Source: Turnera subulata (Eukaryota > Streptophyta > Magnoliopsida > Malpighiales > Passifloraceae). Taken from it: 64,000 bases of DNA. A model generated the notes under the pieces. That model did no database searches, had not been told where the DNA came from, and saw only the letters and a program-made list of their open reading frames with translations. This document shows positions 51,395-63,027 of the stretch, piece after piece. Both the position numbers and the translations under genes were made by a program. Every line of letters begins with the position of its first letter. The first letter of the stretch is position 1. The stretch lies in NCBI GenBank assembly GCA_028386065.3, contig JAKUCV010006588.1:1-64000 (forward strand), in the 5' to 3' direction.

Positions 51395-53036
51395 TTTTTA
51401 ATGAGATCTCTTTGGAAGATATGGAGACCGACGATGATTCTGTAAAGGTTAAATAGTTTTTTATGTCCTTACACTTTATTGATTTCATATTTATTGTCCC
51501 TCTTCATTTAATTTCACTCATTATGTCCCTGAACTCACAATTTACCGAGTCATTATGTCCTTTTTACATCCTATAGCCGGTATAATACTGCAGTGCTGAC
51601 ACGTGCCATGTGGGGCCCACAAATTTCCCTTTTTATTTTTTTCTCTTTTTTCTCCCCAAAATTAAATTTTTAGAAATCCTATTTTATATGAATTAAATAA
51701 ATCTGTATGGCATTGTTTAAAAAAAAAACAAACTAAATCTGTATGCCTACTTTTTTTACCAAATTCATTTTTTTAAAAAGTTTCTTTTACATCATTAATT
51801 AATTAATAGAGACCTAAATCTAACCGCAAAACACACCCTGGTCAGATGGGCATCCCCATCCCTTGCCCCCACCCCTCCCCTTCTTTGCAGCAAAACGCAA
51901 CTCACCACCAAGGTCCAGCCGACTTCACCAGCACCCATCAAGAACAACGAGATGCCACATGCAAACCACCATACCAAATTTTTCCATTAATAAATCAACA
52001 AAAACAATCCAACAACAGAAGACATTTAGACCCAAAGAGAATAGAACAACACAGAAATTGAAATTAAAAGAGAAAGAGTGTAGTGTTTGTATGTGAGCCA
52101 GTGAGAAAGTGGAGGGCAACTGTAGGAACTCGGGGTTGAAATCGCGACAAAAATCATGGTGGAAAGCGAGGTCAAGCTTGCTTCTCATTGGACGGTGTGC
52201 ACAGACTCGTCGCCACCATGTAGAGAAGTTGCTGGAGGAGTGGAAAGCGAAGGAGGAGGAGGGCGGCTGTAGTGGTGAATGCGATGGTGATGAAGAATGC
52301 TCTAGTCTCTGATGTTGTTCTTTTTTGTGGAGGATTTGGGTTTGGATTTAAGTTTTCAGATCTGAAGTTAAAGAGGCTAGAGAAGATAGATGGTCTAGTG
52401 GGGTAGTGTGTTTAGTGGTAAAAGATGACGATGGTGGTGGTTTTTGTGGTGGTGGAGGTTACTGTGGGAGGTGATTGTTTGTTTTAGGGTGGTGTTTTGT
52501 AAGGGAGGAGGAGGGAGTGACGGTTTACTAGTTCTTGTAGTGGTCATCTTTTTGTTTTCTACTAAAAATCACAATAATCAAACTTAATTGCTAAGTTAAC
52601 AGTTAATACATTAAAGCTGATTTCCTTTTTTGGCAGGAACGCATTAAAGAAGTTTTCTTTCTTGGCAGAACGCATTCAAGTTATTATGTTGTACTTTTTT
52701 TAAAAAAAACAAAAATGATTATTAAGAGAATTTAGGAAGAAAATGAAAGGGAAAAAGAATAAAAAATGGCAACCCACAGGCCCGTGTGACACGTGTCAAC
52801 AAAAAGAACAATTTACTGGCTATAGGTTGTAAAATGGACAGGGTAGTCCGGTAAATTGATAGTTCAGGGACATAGTGAGTGAAATTAAATGAAGAAGGAC
52901 AAGAAATGCGAAATCGACAAAGTGTAAGGATGGAAAAAAAATTTTTACCATTCTGTAAATAACGCATTATGGGGTAGCATAGACCATGAGGTGACAATTT
53001 TGGCTTTGGATCGAAACGATGAACATACGGTCTACT
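51395..53036 (+). pseudogene. F-box relic downstream of A3, split by MULE
   Basis: 51395-51446 (AATGAGATCTCTTTGGAAGA, ATATGGAGACCGACGATGAT) and 52955-53036 (AACGCATTATGGGGTAGCAT; then the frame EVTILALDRNDEHTVYLLE) together match the uninterrupted relic at 12330-12410. A Mutator-like element sits between, at ATTCTGTAAA. Confidence 0.75.
51447..52949. mobile_element. Mutator-like TIR element (1,503 bp)
   Basis: Long inverted ends of about 140 bp: left GGTTAAATAGTTTTTTATGT, CTTACACTTTATTGATTTC, TTCATTTAATTTCACTCA, ATGTCCCTGAACT; right end complementary. Flanked by the perfect 10-bp ATTCTGTAAA at 51437-51446 and 52950-52959, near the 9-bp duplication typical of Mutator. Interior (51840-52560): GC-richer sequence with no transposase; open frames there match nothing known. 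It is non-autonomous and possibly Pack-MULE-like. Confidence 0.85.
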
Positions 53037-53641
53037 TGTTGGAATAATGGTGTGTTTTTTTGAATCCCACATCTATTAGGAAGTGGAAGTGAGGGGCTAG
53101 AAAATGCTATAAATAAGACCACTCACCTCCCTTTAGTATCATCCCAAACACTTTGAGTATAGTTGTGTACCAACAATTGTACAAAACACTCTTCTCTTAG
53201 TAAAAAGAGCAGGCCCTTTTCTAGTGATGCTCCGGAGACGTAGGCAAAATTGGCCGAACTCCGTTATCAATTTTTGAGTGTGTTCTTCTTTTATTATTCC
53301 GCCTTTATTTTCCGCATTTGTTTATTTGTTTAGTATTCAACATTGGCCGGCTAAGCAGCCTTATCTCTTTGTTGGCTGGCAAAGCCACCTTGTTCTATTT
53401 GTTGGCCGGTTAAGCCGCCTTTGTCGGGTATAGTTTGTGAATTAAAATACTGTGCAAGTGAGTCCTGTCTAGGAGGCTGTGTTTTAAGTGAACCATTGTT
53501 CCTCCAGTCTTTTCTGGAAATTTATCTTGGAATGATAATTCTGTCTAAGGAGATAGGCTAGGCTATCTTTCCTGGGAATTATCGAATCAGTTCAATTCAC
53601 TAGTTTGTTGTAGTGGGGAAATTACCCAAGTTTCCCCAACA
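53037..53641 (+). repeat. LTR of a third LTR retrotransposon (605 bp), 5' copy
   Basis: TGTTGGAATAATGG...TTTCCCCAACA, a TG...CA LTR with TATAAATA at about 53111 and a transcribed-looking remainder. At 53342-53425 it contains class 4 hairpins (GGCCGGCTAAGCAGCC, GGCTGGCAAAGCCACC, GGCCGGTTAAGCCGCC). Followed by GTGGTAGCGGAGCC, a primer-binding site for initiator Met tRNA. No matching 3' LTR lies in the window. Confidence 0.75.
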
Positions 53642-53643
53642 AG

Positions 53644-53656
53644 TGGTAGCGGAGCC
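53644..53656 (+). other. Primer-binding site (Met-tRNA type)
   Basis: TGGTAGCGGAGCC two bases inside the LTR at 53641. A similar TGGTAGCGGAGC lies beside the chromovirus LTR near 59283-59294 (minus strand). Confidence 0.6.
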
Positions 53657-53824
53657 GAAGGTTCGTCCTTTGGGCTATTTGAAATTGTTGAATACTATCT
53701 TTTGATTTTGTAATAGCGGAAGCAGGTTCAAAACAGGCTACATCTAAAGTTTGGTATAGAATCCAAAGTTTGGCTCCGCTCGCCGGTTCCCATACGTAAG
53801 GTACTGGCCCACGTTTTTTGAACA

Positions 53825-54070
53825 AAGTATATTTAGTTGAAATGGCATTTTGTTCGTGGAGAACGATAGCATGGCAAGAGAAATTGTAGCATACAACCCT
53901 ATGGAGCCGCCATATAATTAACACCCTTAGTGATGGATCCATTGTTGACATTGTTTTCGGAGAGTGCAAGGGGTCTTTACGGTTGTTGCTACACAGGCGC
54001 TTTGAAATTAGCGACATTGGTGGTGGATTTTTTAGGATTTGGGAATTAACAGACTATGGAAAGGGATCAG
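53825..54070 (+). pseudogene. F-box fragment, A type, caught between LTR elements
   Basis: Encodes NGILFVENDSMAREIVAYNP MEP, a 7-8 bp deletion, then GECKGSLRLLLHRRFEISD-like sequence in shifted frames and FFRIWELTDYG. It stops abruptly at 54062-54070, where Ty3 sequence begins. Confidence 0.75.
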
Positions 54071-56127
54071 AGGTTTTATCTCTGGCGTCCGACGAAGAAG
54101 ACATGGGATTTGAGAAGTTAGATAAGACGCCAGAAGACATGGCAGAAGAAAATGCTCCGAAGGTTAAGATGAAGCCTTTACCTCCTGAGCTCCATTGTGC
54201 ATTGCTGGAACAAACTCCACACGTCCAGGTGATATAAATTTGACTTTTACTGAGGGAGAGGAAGATAAGTTGCTGAAAGATAAGGGACAACACAAGAAGA
54301 CAATTGTGTATTCCACCGATGATCTTACCGGGATTAATCCCTCAGTTTATACTCATGAAGCTGGCAGAAAAGGATCCAAACACTGGCGCGGGAGTATCAT
54401 CCAAAAACAAGACCTCAGAATTGGAAACTGAGTCTTGTTGCCAAAGCTTTATGATCCTGGAGAGCCTATCGGACAAGAGGTAGTGCAACCGTTCTCCAAC
54501 CCACCTTCATCTTGAGGAGCTCCGAGTCCAGCTACAAGACGTTAAAGAAGCGCTACGTGGGAGGCAACCCACGATTCTTTCCTTTTTTCCGCAAATAAAA
54601 ACAGCAAGTTCAAGTTCCTTTCGTTCTTTTGCTGTTTCAATTTATTTTCTTTTAAACATTTTGGTCCGCAAGCTCATTTTTGCTAAATATTATTGCTGCT
54701 CCTGTTTTGTTTTTTCTTTTGACTTTTCTAGTCTAATTTTGTGTAGTGAGGACACTGCAAGTTTTAAGTTTGGGGTGGCTATACTTTCAGCATAGTGGCT
54801 GCGGCCTTTTATTTCTTTTTAGCTTTCTTAGCATGATAATAAGTAATTTTCTTCAGTTTATTTTTCGTTTTTTCTTTGGTTTGAATAAATTTTTGCAAGT
54901 TACGGATGAACCCGTTGGGATTAATTGGGCCAAATCCGACACAAGTACAAGGATTTCTCCGAGTTTCCACGATCGAGTCTCGTGTCCTCCTGCATGAATA
55001 GTGGGGATGAGTTCCCAAATGGCCGAGTTACGCTTGTTGGTAAATTTTTCTAATTGGTTTCAGTTCACTTCTAACCTCTTGACTTTGCTTGTTTTTGTTT
55101 AAACACATTTGGCATTATCTTTTGCGTCTTAGAACAGGTTCACAATCCGATGAAAGCAAAATTATTACAAGGATTGTTTTTCAGGGATAGAATTAAGGCA
55201 TTCTTTCGTAGCCTACACAAACCACATAGCTTACCCATGTATATACATTTACCTTCGTAAACCACTTCGAGCCTTTTTTCTGATAGCCATTTTTTGTTGG
55301 TAAACCCACATTCACCACCTATACCCTTTGAACCTATGGCTATCACCATATTTTTCATAGACATCCACCCATGTGCATTTGCTCGAATTCATCTTTGTTA
55401 ACATATGCCTAACATTAAAAAAAGTGGTGGTTCATCTACACACAGGCACAACACAAGCAGCCTGTGTCGACGTTGGAGAGATCATTTGCCTTTGCTTTCA
55501 AAAAAAAAAAGAGAGAGAGATACTTCATAGAAAAAAAGAAAAGAAAAAGAAACGATGATGTATCTCGCAAAAAAAAAAAAGAAGAAAGAAGGCAACACAA
55601 AAAAAAACTCTCCATGGAGAGAACAATTCTCATTCGAACCATTCCGAAGACACCTCACTTGGCTATGTTACGGTAAGATTCTCCTTCTGGGCATTTGCAT
55701 CTTTTGAATTCCTTTATCCCTTTCTTTCTTAAACATAACCCAAGCCACATTTCAATCCGAATAAAGACCTTTTGATCCCTATGAATCTATCCTTGTCATT
55801 AATGGAGATCGGGAAGTGAATATGCATATTTGACCTTATTTTTGTTTTCACAAATCCCAAATTCATTATTATTAGCAAACAAAGAGGGAAGCTGTGAATT
55901 AGAATCAATGGGATTATTTGCCTAACAAAGTGCATAATCGGACCATCTTGGCACCTTTTCTCACGATTCTTGCAGGTTGGATACTGAGGCTTCCATCTTG
56001 ATAATTAGAGACTTTTCATTTAACTTTGGTTGATTGGGTTTCGCTGATTCCAATGGGTAAGACGTTTTCATCCCGATTTTTCACGATAATTGCTAGCGGA
56101 CAAGCAAAATTCTAAGTTTGGGGTGGT
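54071..56127 (+). mobile_element. Athila/Tat-like Ty3 element, 3' internal part
   Basis: Encodes VKMKPLPPELHCALLEQ, a form of the KPLPxHLxY phrase just before Ty3 RT, then DLTGINPSVYTHE; most of pol is deleted. The 3' end has the family hallmark GACGTTAAAGAAGCGCTACG followed by TGGGAGGCAACCCACG (54538-54573), and AGTTTGGGGTGGC at 54768 and again AAGTTTGGGGTGGTG directly before the LTR (56113), the polypurine tract. No usable coding capacity remains. Confidence 0.75.
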
Positions 56128-57771
56128 GATGAGTATGCATTTTGCACTCATTTCACGGGTTCTTTCAACGTTTTTAGCTTGCAAAATATTTATTTATTTT
56201 ATTTATCCGTCTTGTTTTTAGTATTTTTCTCCCTTTTATATTTTTATTTCCTTTTCTTTAGGTTTTAACATTTTTATGTAGAAATTAGAAATAAATGTTG
56301 GATTTCCAGACAAGATGTGCAATTCCAGCATAGGCTGCCTATGCGAAGTGTTCCAGCCCATGCATCCCGTGGACACGTGGCAAGACGAGATAAAGCCTCC
56401 CTGAAATTGAGCCAAAGATTCTTACAAGAATAGCCCAGAATCATAATGGACCAATTTATGGTGGCCCAAAGCCCATGGTGAAAAAGAAAAGAAGAAAGAA
56501 GTAAGAGTCCAAAACTTGGACTTTGTCTCCACGTGAAAGCTCTCCTTCCATGGCCTATTTGCATGTGACTTTTGCTGACATCATCAAGGGAAGAATGGGT
56601 TCAATAGCATGTGACTCCATTTGCATGAAGCTAGCTCCCACTCACTTGCATAAAAAATGGAGGGAAGGAGGTTGTTTTGGTGGCTAATTTTTGGGGGAAG
56701 AAGTGGTCCACCCCTTCCTATTTTTGGCGCAAAGTGGGAAGGCCACACATGCTCCTCCTTTGTCTCTTTGGACCATAATTTCCAGCCACACATCCTACTC
56801 TCCCTTCACTATATAAAGGACCACACTTGAAGACAAAGGAGCAGGTCCTCAATCAAGTTCTCCTCCAAGAATTCATTCGGAAAAACACATTTAGCTAGGG
56901 AACTTGTACTCTCTTTTGCTTTGTAATTTCTAGTTGGCTGTAGCTTTTGGAAAAATTCTATACTTGGAGACTTGTCTCATTTGGTTCAAGGTGGCTCCAA
57001 TTTCTTGTAAGTTTACTCTTGAATTAATTATGTTGAATTATTTCCAAGTAATTGTTATTTTCTTTAAAGCTGTGTCTTGCTAGAATTCTTGTCTAGGATT
57101 AGGGGTTAAACTTGTTAATGTTTCCATGCATATTTAATTAAAGTTTTATTTATGAATTAATTCTCTTTTAATCCGGTAATGAATCTTCACTATGTTAATT
57201 GACTGGCCATCGTTTAGCATAAATTTATAATAGGGAAACGTTAAGTGACAGTGTCGTTTGCCTATAGAAAAACATTAACCGGACTTTAAAACCGACCTCA
57301 AGGGAGGCGTGCTTTTTATTGGAGATTAAGTAGGTAAATTTCTTAATGCTCTTAGTTTATTTCATCATTGGCAAATGGATAGTAGACGTAAACTAGGAAG
57401 GGATTTTACGGCACTACGAGAGTAGGTTATCGATCTAGCTTAGATTTACCGTTTCTTTTAAGAGAGTTTATTTTCAGAATCAATTCATAGATTTTACATT
57501 GGCTAGCTATGTGGTGACAGAACATGGTCTGCTTATGTTGAGCTTAATTGCATGGAAATGTTGGAAAGGAATTTCCCGAAGTCCTAGATGCTTTATATTA
57601 ATCAGTTTAATCTTGTTATTAATTGCTTTAGTTTTCGTTTCAAACATCAATCCTCAACATTATTTATTTCTCTAGATAATCTTAAATTGCGTAGTTGAAT
57701 AGTACTTAACAAAGATCCCTGTGAGACGACCTTGGTACTACAACAACCCCGTATACTTGCGGGAAGCTATC
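56128..57771 (+). repeat. Athila/Tat-like 3' LTR (about 1.64 kb)
   Basis: Starts TGATGAGTATGCATTTTGCA after the polypurine tract and ends near GGGAAGCTATCA. TATATAAAGGACC at 56811 is a likely core promoter, and GATCCCTGTGAGACGACCTT with ACAACCCCGTATACTTGCGG marks the end, as is common in this family. It adjoins the broken end of the chromovirus at about 57772. Confidence 0.75.
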
Positions 57772-59269
57772 ACATGGATAGCTTTTCTATCATACTACCA
57801 TGGTCTACCCCAGAGCAAATGGCAAGCATCCATAGGTACCACATCACACCAAACAACATCTTCATAATTTTTGCCAATGGAAAATTGCACTAAGCATCAT
57901 TTTGTTACCTTGACATCGCCTCCGTTTTGTAACCACCGCAGTTTGTAAGGTTGTGGATGTGCTTCAGATTTCAGCTGCAATTTATCCACCATGTGAGTTG
58001 CTACAACATTTGTACAGCTCCCACCGTTAACGATGACGTCACAAACTTTGTTGTGTGAAGTGCAACGGGTATGAAAAATATTTGTTCGAAGCCAATCACT
58101 AGCTTCAACTTCTGCCATAGTCAAAGTTCTTTGGATGACTAGAGAATCACCTTCATCGGCATATGTCACGTGTTCCTCTTCGAGTTCTTCTTTATCTTCC
58201 TCTACGGTCTCCTCTTCAGTGTCTTCTTCCACCAAGGAAACAATTTTCCGATTTGGGCAATCAGATGCAATATGACCAAAACCATGACATTTGAAGCACT
58301 GTCGAGAGTTGGCCTTGGGGTTTTGCTGTATGGTTGACAAAGTTGAATTTTTAGCTCCAAAAGTTGGTTTAGGATTAGCCGTCTTTGGGGCAGCTACTGA
58401 CTTGTTGAGGCTAGAACTGCTTCCCCGGTTAAAAGGCTCTCGGTTAGAGACTTTGGAATTGGATCCTTGCCTCTCCTTGAGCTGCTTTTCCACCTTGTGA
58501 GCAAGCTTCACAACGTCATTATAAGTCCAATAAGGCTGCAATTGGACAACATCACCAATTTCAGCTCGAAGTCCTCCAAGATACTGAGCTATTAGTTGTT
58601 CTTCGGGCTCAAGAACATCACAGCGTAGCATGAGATGATCAAACTCTGCTGTATATTCTTCCACGGACAGCTCTCTTTGCTTGAAATTATGATACTTAAT
58701 AAAAGCATCTTGCCTAAAATTTTCAGCCAAATACTTTCGCTTAAGAACCTTTTCATTTTTGCCCATATGGAAATGGATGATTTTCCATCATGAGCTCTTT
58801 GTTTCTTCAAGTGCTCCCACCAAATAGAAGCATGTTTTCGTAGCTTTATCGCCACTAATTTCACCTTTACATTTTCAGGAACAACTTTGAACTCGAAAAT
58901 TCTCTCGACGGTATTTAACCAATCAAGAAAATCGTCGGGTTGTAGTCTTCCTTCAAAATCGGGTATTTCTACCTTCATATTGAAGTCTTTGTGAGGATTA
59001 CGAGTACGAGGAAGTGGACGGAAAGGCACAACTCCCTCATCTGAAGCTTGGCTTCTTTCTTGAGAAAAAGGTTTAAAATTCTCATCCTCGTCGGATGAAT
59101 TATTGGCTATGATTTTAGGTCGTGTTTGTTCACGTTCCCGAATTTCATAGTCTCTAATTCAACCTTGCAGCTCTTGCACTTGCTTCCTTAATTCCTCCAT
59201 TTGGATGTCACGCAATGTTGCCTCTTGGCTTGAAGTCCCAACAACACCTTCATCTTTTTTGGGTGCCAT
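57772..59269 (-). pseudogene. Chromovirus-like Ty3 gag and start of protease
   Basis: Starts at ATG 59269 (MAPKKDEG), with a stop near 59160 and a frameshift near 58770. Gag: IPDFEGRLQPDDFLDWLNTV, EYTAEFDHLMLRC, LGGLRAEIGDVVQL, zinc knuckle CFKCHGFGHIASDC. Then the protease region CDVIVNGGSCTNVV, where the catalytic Asp of DGGS/DSGS is Asn. The reading continues past 57897 in other frames as far as GRPW-like sequence near 57800, then is cut by the Athila LTR. RT and integrase are absent. Confidence 0.8.
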
Positions 59270-59297
59270 GAAACCAAATGCTCCGCTACCAAATTGA

Positions 59298-59960
59298 TGT
59301 CGGACCAAGGTATGAACTAAAGAGTATTTATTTTGGATTTGGGGTAACCAAAATATTTAAGGATACAGATTATCACCACCTTAAATATTGGGTTAAAACA
59401 CTCACTCTCAATAATTTTCCAAGAGATATAGATACTCACCACTCTTAAGGAAAAATTAAAAAGAAAGAAAGTGTTTAAGTTTAAAACTCAAATGAATCCA
59501 CCTAAGAGACTTAAACTAGAAGGAGAAGAGAAAACTCTCTATCAAAGGAAATATTTCACTCAAGTTCACTTATGCTTAAAGCGTTACATTGCATGGGTTT
59601 ATATAGGCAAGTTTGCCTGCATGGCCATGCTCATTCAAAGTAAATACACATGTACACACATTACTTTTATTTATTATAGCACACAATTTTATTTGGTTTC
59701 ACATAAATTTTCTAAAGTCTAATGTAGGCGGTGGCTCCTTCCAAGTCTTCATGCATCATGTCCTTGTCTTTGAAATTATGGAGTAACTAGCTTTCAGTGC
59801 AACTTGCCATTATGTGCAAAATTTCACCGAATGAATTATTTGTTCAAAGTCTTCTTCTAGTAGCCTGCAAATCTTGAATGGTTAAAGTCTTCTTCTAGTA
59901 GCCTGCAAATTTTGAATGGTAGGTTGTAAATTTTGAGAAGTCTTTTAACCTTTCACATTT
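59298..59960 (-). repeat. Chromovirus 5' LTR and flank
   Basis: The inner edge is at TGTCGGACCAAGG (59298, plus strand), next to the primer site TTTGGTAGCGGAGC on the minus strand. The outer edge is uncertain, before the F-box relic at 59975. Contains a 38-bp tandem repeat at 59846-59921 (AAAGTCTTCTTCTAGTAGCC twice). Confidence 0.55.
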
Positions 59961-59974
59961 AGCACCTGCGTCAC

Positions 59975-60110
59975 CATTAGCGAAGGGTCGGCCAGGGAAG
60001 AGCCTTGGTGTCTCCAAAGTGTCTTTCAGTTTGCAGTACCAGATTGGCCTGCACCTGTTCCTGATCTGCCCCATTGAATATTGCTGCTGCTCCATAGACT
60101 CTATTTTTGA
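59975..60110 (+). pseudogene. F-box 3'-end relic
   Basis: GCGAAGGGTCGGCCAGGGAA, AAGTGTCTTTCAG and AGATTGGCCTGCACCTGTTC match the relic at 12470-12560. Ends in an A-run at 60119-60138. Confidence 0.7.
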
Positions 60111-60554
60111 TAGCACAGAAAAAAAAAAAAAAAAAAAAGACTCAATTTTAGAAGGTGAATTTAACTCCTACATGCTGGGATTGAGTTTTGCTCCTGTGTT
60201 TGTCTACATAAATCTTTAGATTGGTTCATCACTCTTTATTGATTGAAAAGAATTTTCCAGTATTGATTGCAAAGCAGAAATGAAGCATTGGATGGTAGTG
60301 ATTGCCAAACAGACATGAAATCTCGGATAGTATTCCTGTCTAAAATTGCAAGCCATACAATAAAACTAGCAGACCAAGATTTCATCTCTTACAATGAAAC
60401 TAAATAACTGGCTGATGGAAACACTGCAGGAACATCTGTAGGCCCACATCTGTAGCCCCCTACTATGAGATTTTTTTCTTCTCTTACAATGAAACTATCA
60501 GCAACATATAAAAGATGAAGGAAGATGATAAACACGGGAAAATACTGTGGAGAA

Positions 60555-61896
60555 TTAATTGGCACCTGATGGAAACACTGCAAGAACTTGTGTAGGCCAC
60601 TCTGGTATTATATACTGAAACACAGTATCATATTCTTCACATTCCCTACCAAACCTTTCATTCTCAGTTACTTCTTTGCTCTCTAACATTTTCACTTCTT
60701 TAGTTCGTAAATTGCACAAGAAAACACGCCTAAAAAAGCAGGCATGGAGAGGGGGATTAAAAGCTGTGTGGGGATGAAGAAAGTAAACAATACCTTCATC
60801 ATTCGGGTCCAACCCCAAAAGTTTTATTTCCATCCAATCACCGTTTGATATTTCTCTGAGCAAAGGAGCGTCATTGGTGTCAAATTCGTCCTAGAAGATA
60901 TTATACTTGAAGCTCCATTCTCCTCTCTCGTAGTCGTTTAATTCCCACAACCTGAAAAATGATCTATCTTGATGATTATAATATTTAAAGTCATGTTGTT
61001 CTAGTAAACGCAAAGACCCTTGACAAACACCTAAGACCACGGACGGGATGGTTTTGCCATACTCCTCTGGTGGGGTGTCAATTATTACAGAGCATCTCTC
61101 TGGTGGGGTGTCAATTAATACTTCCACGCCTCCCTTGGTCTGTCAAGAACAAAACGCCATTCCAAGAAACATTGTACAGGATTTGTCCAGCCAGACTGTG
61201 ATTAAAGCCGATCGGCTTCGATATCTCCATCATAACCCATGTATTTCTTTCAGAAGAAAACACATCAGCTCTGTAACAATCATCTCTTGCTTCCTCCATG
61301 AATTCTAACCACCTTGAAATTATTATTATCATCACTGAACACAAGACCTACCGCTACTACTTTGGTAAAGGGAAAAGTCTTGGAAAAAGGTGGAAGAGCA
61401 ACCCATTGCCTGGTTAATGGATTCACCAAGTAATAAAATCCTATGTTTCATGTCACCTGTATGGGCGGAATGGCATAAGAGCATGTCATTGCATGAAGCA
61501 GTGACTGCTATACGGGCTCTCCTGCCGCGCCCGTCCCTTCCATGATTGAGACAAGGCAGGAAACCCAAGTCGAATCTCTTCTTCTTGGGGAGATCAGGGT
61601 GCTCCTGGTCTCCCCAACCACCACAGTTTATGATACGAAGATCTTTCCTCCCGTGGTACCTCCTGTAGTTGGACGAGGGTGAAGGGTTGATGATGATATT
61701 TGTTCTCGTGGATCTCCTTCCATCGCTTGAGAAATATTGGGCTAGAGATCAGAGACTGCCACCGCTTGCAGACCAACTTACCCTGCAAAGCAAATCTACA
61801 AGATAGGAACCCTCGTCCAAGGATTTCAAGCAATAGATAATCGTCAATATTGTCAATGGAGGATGGATTCGACGCTGAAGATTTTGCTGTTGCCAT
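60555..61896 (-). pseudogene. F-box protein F, several frameshifts
   Basis: Intact start MATAKSSASNPSSIDNIDDY, F-box LLLEILGRGFLSCRFALQG and KLVCKRWQSLISSPIFLKRW, then shifts near 61600, 61440, 61330, 61140 and 60890. Pieces: DLGFLPCLNHGRDGRGRRAR, SWNGVLFL, IIDTPPEEYGKTIPS, RLWELNDYERGEWSFKYN, LGLDPNDEGIVYFLHPHT, ending FPSGAN. A short tandem duplication near 61080-61130 repeats the phrase TCTCTCTGGTGGGGTGTCAA. Close to C and G. Confidence 0.85.
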
Positions 61897-61919
61897 TAAT
61901 AATCAGAATATATATAAAA

Positions 61920-62470
61920 GAAGAGGATTTCAAGCAATAGATAATCGTCAATACCTTAAAGTTGCACGAGTACAGAGATCGATGAGTACCGTATAATTGA
62001 TTATGCGGATCATCCGAAGATTCATCCGGATCTCCATGAGCAATTTAGACTATGTCATCATCATTGGGATCCAAAGCTACAGCCTCTAGTAACAAAAGCT
62101 CTTTCTCCATGCTATCTTATGCAAAAGCTCTTCAGCTTGGACATGGCCTTGAGATGCAACAATTTCCTTGCAATAAGTCAAGCCCTTCAAGCTCCACTCT
62201 CCTCTCTCATAGTCTTCCAATTCACAAATTCCTAAGAAACGGTCGTCATATTTAAAAGAATATCCAGAACGTCTAGAAATTATCATCATCCTCAATGACC
62301 CTTGACTACTTGCGCCGAATGCTATCCTAATGCCATCTGGAAACTCATCTACTATTTCTGGGAAGTAGGTTTTGTGTAGGCCATTGTTCCAGCCACGCTC
62401 ACAGGTATGTACGACCCAACCAACAACCATTCACAAATTCTTTGCGACAAACTCCATGAAAGAGGACATA
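61920..62470 (-). pseudogene. Scrambled F-box fragment
   Basis: 61925-61955 repeats the F-box start of F (TTTCAAGCAATAGATAATCG), and 62086-62430 encodes SSQGSLRMMIISRR, FLGICELEDYERGEWSLKG, a distant version of the C-terminal domain. The middle is missing. Independent from F, judging by its divergence. Confidence 0.65.
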
Positions 62471-62619
62471 CGCAAGCATATTAAAGCTAATGCTAGTAGG
62501 AAAGTTTACTGAATTTTCTTACACTTTAGCTGTTTAATGTATGATATGAAAGCAACACAAGCCTTTGTATCTGTCTATCTTTCCATCTTAATTAGCTAAG
62601 GAATCAGCTACACTAAGTA

Positions 62620-62900
62620 TACTCCTTACAACTTGGATACACCATGATGGAACAATTCTTTACTTATAAGTATCTGGTAGCTTTAGAGAGGGCCAAGAGG
62701 CTTTATTTGGTGTACTGCAGATTGAATAGGCCATATAGTACAGCTTGTGACATAATGAAATTACCCAACTCTCTGTTGATCTAAACCATGTTTTGGAAAT
62801 CATCTGCTGCTTTATTCAGAGCCCATAAGAAGACAAATCAGCAATCAAGCTATATGAATTAATGATAATAGTCAAACAATTTGTTGAAAGTATGTAATTC
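62620..62900. repeat. Third copy of the F-box 3' flank block
   Basis: Matches 13140-13430 closely (GGTAGCTTTAGAGAGGGCCA; GGCCATATAGTACAGC; CCCAACTCTCTGTTGATCT) and 31705-31985. It precedes the end of G just as the 13.1-kb copy precedes the end of H. Confidence 0.8.
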
Positions 62901-63027
62901 TAAATTACAATATTTTTTTTTCCTTCAAAACTCATCCTCATAGTATAAGATGTTTCCTTCTCTTACAAATATATCAGCAACATATAAAAGAAGAAGCAAG
63001 ATGATACACACTTGATCAGAAGAATAA

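Noticed and set aside
55436..55676. Overlapping Lys/Glu-rich and Phe-rich frames
   Set aside because: Product of A-runs in the untranslated part of the Athila-like element.
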